A DNA stretch of 64,000 bases, from NCBI RefSeq assembly GCF_947500995.1, contig NZ_CANMUA010000009.1:62001-126000 (forward strand). The letters run 5' to 3'. Below, one piece after another: positions 56,124 through 64,000 of this stretch. Every line of letters begins with the position of its first letter. The stretch's first letter is position 1. The position numbers were made by a program, and so were the translations under genes. This DNA is from an uncultured Serinicoccus sp. GTDB taxonomy: Bacteria > Actinomycetota > Actinomycetes > Actinomycetales > Dermatophilaceae. The notes below the pieces were generated by a model that was given only the letters and a program-made list of their open reading frames with translations, was not told the origin of the DNA and searched no databases.

Positions 56124-56127
<4 letters not shown>
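56081..56127. repeat. Three 18-bp repeats at the yyaL 3' end
   Basis: GGTGTCGTCAG recurs at 56081, 56099 and 56117, an 18-bp period, preceded by GTCGTCACC repeats. The last copy contains the yyaL stop codon. The period is a multiple of three, and the array reads through as Thr/Pro- or Asp/Thr-rich peptides in the minus frames. Confidence 0.7.
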
Positions 56128-58067
<1,940 letters not shown>

Positions 58068-58074
58068 GGCCCCC

Positions 58075-58080
58075 AGTCTG
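58075..58080 (-). promoter_or_regulatory. -10 box CAGACT for the yyaL-like gene
   Basis: On the minus strand CAGACT is 7 nt from the ATG at 58067; no RBS is needed or seen. Confidence 0.4.
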
Positions 58081-58122
58081 CCTCGCCGGGCGGGACGGCT
58101 CAGGGCAGGTTCAGGCCTGGGC

Positions 58123-59166
58123 TCACCAGAAGGCGTCGCCGGGCTCCCGCCGCTGCAGGCGCGCGACGACGCGCTCGCCGATCCGCTCCCACACGGCATA
58201 CCGGCGGGGGCGCAGCACCAGGTCCCAGGCGCCCACCCAGTCGGTGACCTCCTTGGTGAAGCCGCGCTTGAACTTGCCGATGCCGTGCCGGGGATGACTG
58301 GGGTCGTCGAGCCGGCTGGAGTGCGGGACGCCGACCAGGTCGTAGGTGCGCGCGCCGCGCCCGATGGCCCAGCGCATCCCCTCGTACTGCACGAGCTGGC
58401 TCGCGCCGGGGACCGGCCGGTCGCGCAGGCTGGCGCCCTCCTTGTACTCGGCGTGCTCGCCGATGGTGGTGACCAGGGCCCAGGCGACCGGCTGGCCGTG
58501 CGCGCTCGCGACGAGCACCTGGGCGTGGCCGCCGCGCACGAGGGTCTGCCAGGAGCTCACGTGGTAGTCCTTGCTGCGCACCCCCAGCTGCTGGTCGCGG
58601 ACGACGTCCTGCCACAGCTGCCACATCGTCTCGTACGTCTCCGGCACGTCCTGCGCGCGGACGACCTCCACGCCGTCCCGCATGGCGCGGCGCACCATGT
58701 TGCGGGTCTTGGCGGGGTAGGCGGCGAGCAGCTCGTCCTCGTCCTCGGGCAGCGGGAAGACGACCGTCGAGGAGTGCGGCTGGACGGGGTCGGTACGGAC
58801 CAGGCCCAGGGACCTCATCGCCTCGAGGCTCTCGGGGGTCTCCGGGATCTCGGGCTCGATCCGGACGAAGAGCACACCCTCCGCCCGCGCGCGCTCCCAC
58901 AGGTCCGGGAGCAGCGCGGCGAGTCGGTCCACCTCGGCGACGCACGGGCCCTTCGGGGCGTACCAGACCTTGCCGAACCCCGGTGCGACCTTCTCGTGGA
59001 TGGTCAGCGCGACGCCGTCGACCACGGCGTGGCGCGGGACCCATCGGGCCAGGCGCTTGACCTCCCCGATCTCGTGGCTCTGGAAGATGTTGCCGCCCGC
59101 CGGTGTGGCGGCGATGAGGTCGTCCCACTCCTGCGCGGTGGGTGAGGTCACGAACGTCAGTGCCAT
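58123..59166 (-). CDS. FemAB/FemX-family aminoacyltransferase
   Basis: 347 aa with two GNAT-like halves. Motifs typical of peptidoglycan bridge enzymes are [53 protein letters not shown] and [20 protein letters not shown] followed by [13 protein letters not shown]. These enzymes add amino acids from aminoacyl-tRNA to lipid II side chains. The ATG at 59166 is 7 nt from TAGGGT; an upstream in-frame GTG at 59175 overlaps that -10 and is rejected. It lies next to other envelope genes (LCP, DUF4439). Confidence 0.9.
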   Translation of the reverse strand: MALTFVTSPTAQEWDDLIAATPAGGNIFQSHEIGEVKRLARWVPRHAVVDGVALTIHEKVAPGFGKVWYAPKGPCVAEVDRLAALLPDLWERARAEGVLFVRIEPEIPETPESLEAMRSLGLVRTDPVQPHSSTVVFPLPEDEDELLAAYPAKTRNMVRRAMRDGVEVVRAQDVPETYETMWQLWQDVVRDQQLGVRSKDYHVSSWQTLVRGGHAQVLVASAHGQPVAWALVTTIGEHAEYKEGASLRDRPVPGASQLVQYEGMRWAIGRGARTYDLVGVPHSSRLDDPSHPRHGIGKFKRGFTKEVTDWVGAWDLVLRPRRYAVWERIGERVVARLQRREPGDAFW

Positions 59167-59173
59167 GGCGCTC

Positions 59174-59179
59174 ACCCTA
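59174..59179 (-). promoter_or_regulatory. -10 box TAGGGT for the FemAB-family gene
   Basis: On the minus strand TAGGGT is 7 nt from the ATG at 59166 and fixes the start. Confidence 0.5.
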
Positions 59180-59212
59180 CGGTCACCGAGCCCTCCGGCC
59201 GGGGAGGACGGC

Positions 59213-60187
59213 TCAGGGCAGGCTCATGCCCGGGAAGGGCTGCGCGGGCACACCCAGCCGGTCCGCCCAGAGGTCGGCCTCCAGGACGAGCCGCAGGGAG
59301 GACTCCACCTGCTCCACGTCCGACCCGGCGCGGTCGGCGACCGTCAGGACCGCCGGTGCGATGTCCTGCACCACGGCCCGCGCGAGCGCGAGGCGCTGCT
59401 CGCCGTCGGCGAGCGGCTCGGGGAGGTCGTAGCCCAGCGGTGGCACCGGGGCGGCGTCCCCCGCCAGCGTGACGAGGGAGCGGGTGACCGAGCGCAGCGG
59501 GGCCAGCACCTGCTCGTAGCGCTCCCGCTCCTCCCCGCCGGAGCGCGCCGTGACCACCTCCAGCGCGAAGACGGCGGGACGGGTGCGGGCCAGGACCGGG
59601 ACCGCCGCGGTCCCGGTGGGTCCGACGAGCGGGGGCCAGTCCGTGCCGGCCCCCAGGCGGTCTGCGCTCGCCAGGTGCTGGGCCGCGAGCGACAGGAGCA
59701 TGGGACGGTGCACCGAGGTGGAGGTCGCGACGGCCTCGAGCATGGTCGACAGGTCGTCCCGCACCCTGCGCCCGACCTCCACCAGCTCCGTCGGGCCGGT
59801 CGAGGTGACCGCGGCGTCGTCCCCCGGCGCGGTGGTCGCCGCCACGTCCTCGCCGTCCTGCGCGCTGCTGCCGTCGAGCGCCCGCAGGACCAGGTCGAGG
59901 CGTTCCTCCTGCGTCGTCCACACCTCGTCCAGGGTGCGCGCCAGCTGCCGGCCCTGCCCGGTCGGGCGGGTGCCCGCGAGCAGGTCGCGGTAGCCCGAGA
60001 CCCGGTGGCGGACCTCCCGCAGCAGGGGGAGGTCCGGGCTCGCGCGACCCTCGAGGGCGTCGGTCGAGGGGTCCGGCGACCACGGGGTGCGCAGCCGCTC
60101 GCCGCTGCAGCCCGCGAGCAGCGCTCCGGTGGCGACGCCGGCTCCCACGCGCAGGAGGGTGCGGCGGGAGGTGGCGGCGGGGGGCAT
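59213..60187 (-). CDS. DUF4439 ferritin-like lipoprotein
   Basis: 324 aa. The leader TSRRTLLRVGAGVATGALLA ends in a lipobox LAGC; the twin arginine suggests Tat export. The C-terminal half (about residues 190-320) is the DUF4439 ferritin-like helical domain, with FALEVVTARSGGEERERYEQ and LEADLWADRLGVPAQPF. A helical region of unknown type precedes it. Mycobacterial homologues (Rv2844) also lie beside rimP-nusA. No function is established. The start ATG at 60187 is 6 nt from GAGGAT. It is divergent from rimP. Confidence 0.85.
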   Translation of the reverse strand: MPPAATSRRTLLRVGAGVATGALLAGCSGERLRTPWSPDPSTDALEGRASPDLPLLREVRHRVSGYRDLLAGTRPTGQGRQLARTLDEVWTTQEERLDLVLRALDGSSAQDGEDVAATTAPGDDAAVTSTGPTELVEVGRRVRDDLSTMLEAVATSTSVHRPMLLSLAAQHLASADRLGAGTDWPPLVGPTGTAAVPVLARTRPAVFALEVVTARSGGEERERYEQVLAPLRSVTRSLVTLAGDAAPVPPLGYDLPEPLADGEQRLALARAVVQDIAPAVLTVADRAGSDVEQVESSLRLVLEADLWADRLGVPAQPFPGMSLP

Positions 60188-60193
60188 GGGTGC

Positions 60194-60199
60194 ATCCTC
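60194..60199 (-). promoter_or_regulatory. -10-like GAGGAT for the DUF4439 gene
   Basis: On the minus strand GAGGAT is 6 nt from the ATG at 60187, in the divergent region shared with rimP. Confidence 0.3.
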
Positions 60200-60207
60200 G
60201 CAGACGG

Positions 60208-60213
60208 TAGGCT
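60208..60213 (+). promoter_or_regulatory. -10 box TAGGCT of the rimP-nusA-ylxR operon
   Basis: TAGGCT predicts a start near 60220 and a leader of about 70 nt with the RBS TGAGGAGC before rimP. Confidence 0.5.
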
Positions 60214-60289
60214 GTTCACCCCGGGGCAGCACGCCGCGGGCACCTGTGCGTGCCCGGCCCGCCGACAGCAGAAGACTGAGGAGCACCGC

Positions 60290-60805
60290 ATGGACGCCCG
60301 CGCCGCCGCCGCGACGATCACGCAGCACACCTCCGAGGCGCTGCAGCACGCCGAGCTGGACGTGGTGGTCGACGACGTCAGGGTGCAGGAAGCCGGACGG
60401 CGACGGCTGGTCCGCGTCCTGCTCGCCCGCGACGTGTCCGCCATCCCCGCGGACGACACCACGTCCACGGTCGAGCCGCTGAGCCTCGACGAGGTGTCCG
60501 AGGCCACGACGGTGGTGTCCTCCGCCCTGGACGGGTGTGCGGTCATGGGGGAGCGTGCCTACACCCTCGAGGTGAGCTCGGCGGGCACCGACCGCGCTCT
60601 CACCACCCCGGCGGACTTCCGGCGCAACGTGGGGCGGTTGCTCACCGTGGTGCGCACCGACGGCAGCTCGACGACCTCGCGGTTGCTCGCCGCCGGGTCC
60701 TCGGAGCTGCGGCTGGAGGGGGAGGACCACCCGGTACCGCTGTCCGAGGTGACGCGGGCCCAGGTCCAGATCGAGTTCACCCGCCCCGACGGAAAGGACG
60801 CATGA
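60290..60805 (+). CDS. rimP: Ribosome maturation factor RimP
   Basis: 171 aa; RimP is needed for 30S maturation. The N-terminal domain shows [36 protein letters not shown] and [17 protein letters not shown]; the family SSPG(L/I)DRPL motif appears as [20 protein letters not shown]. The C-terminal SH3-like domain is weakly conserved. ATG 60290 has an AGGAG RBS. The stop overlaps the nusA ATG. Order rimP-nusA-ylxR-infB is nearly universal. Confidence 0.95.
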   Translation: MDARAAAATITQHTSEALQHAELDVVVDDVRVQEAGRRRLVRVLLARDVSAIPADDTTSTVEPLSLDEVSEATTVVSSALDGCAVMGERAYTLEVSSAGTDRALTTPADFRRNVGRLLTVVRTDGSSTTSRLLAAGSSELRLEGEDHPVPLSEVTRAQVQIEFTRPDGKDA

Positions 60806-61836
60806 TGGACATCGACATGGCCGCGCTCCGCTTGCTCGAGCGCGAGCGCGAGATCCCCATGGACGTCATCGCCGAGGCGATCGAGCAGGCTCTGCTCTCC
60901 GCCTACCAGCGCATCGAGGGGCATGCCCGCCACGCCCGCGTCGAGCTGGACCGGACCAGCGGTCACGTGACCGTCTGGGCGCGCGAGGACCCGCCCGTCC
61001 TGGAGGACGGCACGCGGGGCGAGCCCGGGCCGGAGTACGACGACACCCCCGAGGGCTTCGGGAGGGTTGCCGCCTCCACCGCTCGCCAGGTCATCACCCA
61101 GCGCATGCGGGACCTCGAGGACGACGCCATCCTCGGGGACTTCCGCGGACGCGAGGGGGACATCGTCTCCGGCGTCATCCAGCAGTCCAACGACCCGCGC
61201 CGCGTGCTCGTGGACTTCGGGACGATCGAGGGCGAGCTCCCGGTCTCCGAGCAGGTGCCGGGGGAGAGCTACGAGCACGGGCAGCGGCTGCGCTGCTACG
61301 TCGTGAGCGCCAAGCGAGGGATGCGCGGGCCGCACGTCATGCTGTCGCGGACCCACCCCAACCTGGTGCGCCGGCTCTTCGCCCTGGAGGTGCCCGAGAT
61401 CGCCGACGGCACCGTGCAGATCGAGGCCATCGCCCGCGAGGCCGGACATCGGACCAAGATCGCGGTCCACTCGCCGGTGCCCGGGGTCAACGCCAAGGGC
61501 GCCTGCATCGGCCCCATGGGTCAGCGGGTGCGGGCGGTGATGGCCGAGCTCCAGGGGGAGAAGATCGACATCGTCGACTACGACGACGACCCGGCGGCCT
61601 TCGTGGCGGCGGCCCTGTCGCCCGCCCGGGTGACCTCGGCGGCCGTGGTCGACACGCGCACCAAGCAGGTGCGGGTGGTGGTCCCCGACTACCAGCTGTC
61701 GCTGGCCATCGGCCGCGAGGGCCAGAACGCCCGCCTCGCCAACCGGCTGACCGGCTGGAAGATCGACATCCGGGCCGACACCGAGGAGCAGGTCGAGCAC
61801 GGGGCAGCGACCACGTCACCCGACGCCAGCGTGTAG
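60802..61836 (+). CDS. nusA: Transcription termination/antitermination protein NusA
   Basis: 344 aa, the short actinobacterial form without the acidic C-terminal repeats of E. coli. The N-terminal domain is [20 protein letters not shown], then an S1 domain ([20 protein letters not shown]) and two KH domains ([40 protein letters not shown]). Start ATG 60802 is followed immediately by another ATG; the first overlaps the rimP stop. It modulates pausing, termination and rRNA antitermination. Confidence 0.97.
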   Translation: MMDIDMAALRLLEREREIPMDVIAEAIEQALLSAYQRIEGHARHARVELDRTSGHVTVWAREDPPVLEDGTRGEPGPEYDDTPEGFGRVAASTARQVITQRMRDLEDDAILGDFRGREGDIVSGVIQQSNDPRRVLVDFGTIEGELPVSEQVPGESYEHGQRLRCYVVSAKRGMRGPHVMLSRTHPNLVRRLFALEVPEIADGTVQIEAIAREAGHRTKIAVHSPVPGVNAKGACIGPMGQRVRAVMAELQGEKIDIVDYDDDPAAFVAAALSPARVTSAAVVDTRTKQVRVVVPDYQLSLAIGREGQNARLANRLTGWKIDIRADTEEQVEHGAATTSPDASV

Positions 61837-61837
61837 A

Positions 61838-62152
61838 GTGAAGGGTCGGACCGTAGTTGACCTCCCGGTGCGGACAGGCTCGCCTGTGCGCACCTGCGTG
61901 GGGTGTCGGCGACGGGACGAACAGGCCGCGCTGCTGCGGCTGGTGGCTCGTCGGGACGACGCCGGATCGTGGACGGTCGTCCCGGACGAACGCCGACGTC
62001 TCCCGGGGCGAGGTGCCTACGTGCACCCCCGCACCGGGTGTGTCGAGTCGGCCGTGGCTCGCCGCGCCGTCGTCCGTGCCCTGCGCCTCTCGGCGCCGGT
62101 GACGGTCGACCTCGCGGAGGTGCTCCGGCACTCGGCGGAGCAGCGCGGGTGA
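61838..62152 (+). CDS. ylxR: YlxR family RNA-binding protein
   Basis: About 104 aa. The YlxR signature is present: RTCVGCRRRDEQAALLRLV (family CxxC-R pattern), GRGAYVHPRTGCVESAV. YlxR homologues bind RNA and in some bacteria act with RNase P. The GTG at 61838 begins 1 bp after the nusA stop; an in-frame GTG at 61868 is an alternative start nearer the conserved core. The TAGAGT at 61834-61839 could be a -10 for a transcript starting inside the first codons, which would favour the internal start. Confidence 0.9.
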   Translation: MKGRTVVDLPVRTGSPVRTCVGCRRRDEQAALLRLVARRDDAGSWTVVPDERRRLPGRGAYVHPRTGCVESAVARRAVVRALRLSAPVTVDLAEVLRHSAEQRG

Positions 62153-62346
62153 AGGACCTCTCCGGACCGACCGGTCCGCAGAGACGCACCACGGGCGGGC
62201 TACGGCCTGTCATCGAGGACACCGGAAGCGGGTTTGACGCTGATGAGCACCCGATGAGTACTCAGCGATGAGCACCCACCAGCAGTAGTCGCGACCTCCC
62301 CGAGCGGGTTCGGTCGTGGCGCCAGACACCAAGGAGACACCACACC
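62153..62346 (+). promoter_or_regulatory. infB leader/promoter region
   Basis: The 194-bp gap holds a 6-bp hairpin CGGACC-GACC-GGTCCG (62163-62178), then TTGACG (62234-62239) and AGTACT (62257-62262) with a 17-bp spacer, a plausible promoter giving an infB leader of about 75 nt. GATGAGCACCC is directly repeated at 62242 and 62267, overlapping the promoter. AAGGAGAC serves as RBS. Confidence 0.4.
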
Positions 62347-64000
62347 GTGCCAAAGCTCAGGGTTTACGAGCTCGCCAAGGAGCTCGGGGTCGAGAGCAAA
62401 GAGCTGCTCGCCCACCTGAAGGACCAGGGAGAGTTCGTGAGGTCGGCATCGTCGACCATCGAGCCCCCCGTCGTACGCAAGATCCGGGAGAACCCGCCTG
62501 CGGGCTCCGGGTCCACGACCTCCGGGTCGGACCAGGCACCGGCCGCGAAGCGGTCGGGTGCCACCGCCCCCAAGCCGGGCCCGGCGCGCAGCGCCACCCC
62601 GGCCCCGTCCGCCGAGAAGGAGAAGGCGGACACCCCGACGTCGGCCGCCCCCGAGGCCACGCCGGAGCCGCGCCCGAGCGAACCTGCCGCCCCGGAGCAG
62701 TCCGCTCCCGAGCAGTCCGCACCGGCGACCCCCGCCGCGGAGCCCAGGCCCCAGACCCCGGCCCCGACCCCGCAGGCCCCCACTCCGCAGGCGCCGGCCG
62801 CCAAGGCCGCGCCCAAGACCCCGCGACCCGGCGCCAAGCCGGGCCCGCGGCCGGGCAACAACCCCTTCAGCTCCAACCAGGGGATGGGCCAGTCCCGTGA
62901 CCGCCGCGGTGGTCAGGGCGATCGCGGCGGCTCGCCGCGGCCGGGCAACAACCCGTTCGCCACCAGCCAGGGCATGCCCCGGCCCGGTGGCAGCCGAGGC
63001 TCCGAGCGCCCGGCCGCACGGCAGGGCACCGGTGCCGCCGGGCCTCGTCCCGGCGGACCCCGTCCGAACCCGGGCATGATGCCGGCCCAGGCCGCGGTGC
63101 CCCGTCCCGGCGAGCGTCCTGCGCGCGGCGGTGGCCGTGGCCGTCCCGGTGGGGGCGGACCCGGTGGCCCCGGTGCCGCGGGAGGTTTCCGTGGTCCCGG
63201 TGGCGGACGCGGTGGCGGTCCCCGTGGCCGCGGCGGCACGGCGGGTGCGTTCGGTCGAGGCGGCGGGAAGGTTCGTGGTCGCAAGTCCAAGCGGGCCAAG
63301 CGCGCCGAGTTCGAGCAGATGCAGGCGCCCGCCATCGGCGGCGTCAACGTGCCCCGCGGCAACGGCGCGACCGTCACGGTGCGTCGTGGTGCCTCGCTGA
63401 CCGACTTCGCCGACAAGATCAACGTCGACCCCGCGTCGCTGGTGACCGTCCTCTTCCACCTCGGTGAGATGGCCACGGCCACCCAGTCCCTGGACGAGGA
63501 CACCTTCGGGGTGCTCGGCGCCGAGCTCGACTACACCATCCGCGTGGTGTCGCCGGAGGAGGAGGAGCGAGAGCTGTTCAGCTCCTTCAACATCGACCTC
63601 GATGCCGAGGCGGACGCCGAGTCCGACGAGGACCTCGAGGCCCGCCCCCCGGTCGTCACGGTCATGGGTCACGTCGACCACGGCAAGACCCGGTTGCTGG
63701 ACGCCATCCGGCAGGCGGACGTGGGCGGCGACGAGGCGGGTGGCATCACCCAGCACATCGGCGCCTACCAGGTGCACACCGAGCACGACGGTCAGGAGCG
63801 CGCGATCACCTTCATCGACACCCCGGGTCACGAGGCGTTCACCGCCATGCGTGCCCGTGGTGCCAAGGTGACCGACATCGCGATCCTCGTCGTCGCCGCC
63901 GACGACGGCGTGATGCCGCAGACGATCGAGGCGCTCAACCACGCCCAGGCGGCGGACGTGCCGATCGTGGTCGCCGTCAACAAGATCGACGTCGACGGCG
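62347..64000 (+). CDS. infB: Translation initiation factor IF-2, 3' part beyond window
   Basis: 551 codons are visible from the GTG at 62347; the gene continues past 64000. The IF2-N domain is [21 protein letters not shown] long Pro/Ala-rich linker follows, then a Gly/Arg/Pro-rich segment with two RPGNNPF repeats, typical of actinobacterial IF-2. A second IF2-N-like domain ([20 protein letters not shown]) leads to the G domain: [20 protein letters not shown] (P-loop), [30 protein letters not shown] and VAVNKIDV (NKxD) at the window edge. It places initiator tRNA on the 30S subunit. Confidence 0.97.
   Translation, partial: MPKLRVYELAKELGVESKELLAHLKDQGEFVRSASSTIEPPVVRKIRENPPAGSGSTTSGSDQAPAAKRSGATAPKPGPARSATPAPSAEKEKADTPTSAAPEATPEPRPSEPAAPEQSAPEQSAPATPAAEPRPQTPAPTPQAPTPQAPAAKAAPKTPRPGAKPGPRPGNNPFSSNQGMGQSRDRRGGQGDRGGSPRPGNNPFATSQGMPRPGGSRGSERPAARQGTGAAGPRPGGPRPNPGMMPAQAAVPRPGERPARGGGRGRPGGGGPGGPGAAGGFRGPGGGRGGGPRGRGGTAGAFGRGGGKVRGRKSKRAKRAEFEQMQAPAIGGVNVPRGNGATVTVRRGASLTDFADKINVDPASLVTVLFHLGEMATATQSLDEDTFGVLGAELDYTIRVVSPEEEERELFSSFNIDLDAEADAESDEDLEARPPVVTVMGHVDHGKTRLLDAIRQADVGGDEAGGITQHIGAYQVHTEHDGQERAITFIDTPGHEAFTAMRARGAKVTDIAILVVAADDGVMPQTIEALNHAQAADVPIVVAVNKIDVDG

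Noticed and set aside
61834-61839. Strong separate ylxR promoter TAGAGT
   Set aside because: It overlaps the nusA stop and ylxR GTG and lacks a -35; kept only as a caveat on the ylxR start.
62820-63260. Frameshift or foreign low-complexity insert in infB
   Set aside because: The Gly/Arg/Pro-rich segment stays in frame and is the normal linker of actinobacterial IF-2.

Overview
This is a very GC-rich chromosomal segment of an actinobacterium. Three things point there: actinobacterial core gene order, frequent GTG starts, and many start codons only 6-8 nt from a TAnnnT-like -10 box, as expected for leaderless mRNAs. Gene content and style suggest Micrococcales (an Intrasporangiaceae/Ornithinimicrobiaceae-like organism); that placement is an inference. 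No tRNA, rRNA, CRISPR array, prophage or insertion sequence was recognised.

The backbone follows the conserved actinobacterial order: ffh | rpsP-khpA-rimM-trmD | rplS | lepB-rnhB-DUF2469-yraN-comM-dprA-(M23)-xerC | rpsB-tsf | pyrH-frr-cdsA-rlmN | dxr-rip1-ispG | proS | rimP-nusA-ylxR-infB. It covers translation, ribosome maturation, protein export, DNA uptake and processing, envelope proteolysis, phospholipid and MEP isoprenoid synthesis.

Accessory genes sit in the gaps. (1) 2.4-10.7 kb: a protealysin-like M4 peptidase, mug, a GNAT enzyme, an amidohydrolase, and a glyoxylate-shunt locus (aceB, aceA, divergent ramB-like regulator). (2) 24.8-25.7 kb: a Nudix-related putative regulator. (3) 29.3-35.1 kb: a LOG-family protein, a propionyl/acetyl-CoA synthetase and a translationally coupled three-gene cassette (small WXG100-like protein, 437-aa WXG-bearing membrane protein, EspG-like protein) that looks like an orphan type VII secretion substrate module. 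(4) 39-52.1 kb: a cupin-GNAT fusion, uridine-kinase-like P-loop protein, SRPBCC protein, glutamate-type ABC transporter, glpD-glpF-glpK, DUF4081-GNAT, S9 peptidase and a cysteine-desulfurase-like enzyme. (5) 54-60.2 kb: TauE/SafE permease, LytR-CpsA-Psr protein, YyaL-like thioredoxin-domain protein, FemAB-family transferase and a DUF4439 lipoprotein.

Two DNA-level signals cross gene boundaries. The octamer GGTATGCC/GGCATACC occurs at 31 positions located by eye, often built from otherwise rare codons (TAT, GCA, ATA). Convergent gene ends carry unusual repeats: four 32-bp tandem units at 5984-6100, a 10-bp-arm inverted repeat at 12922-12971, and long GC hairpins without T-tracts elsewhere. No gene-free stretch exceeds about 260 bp.
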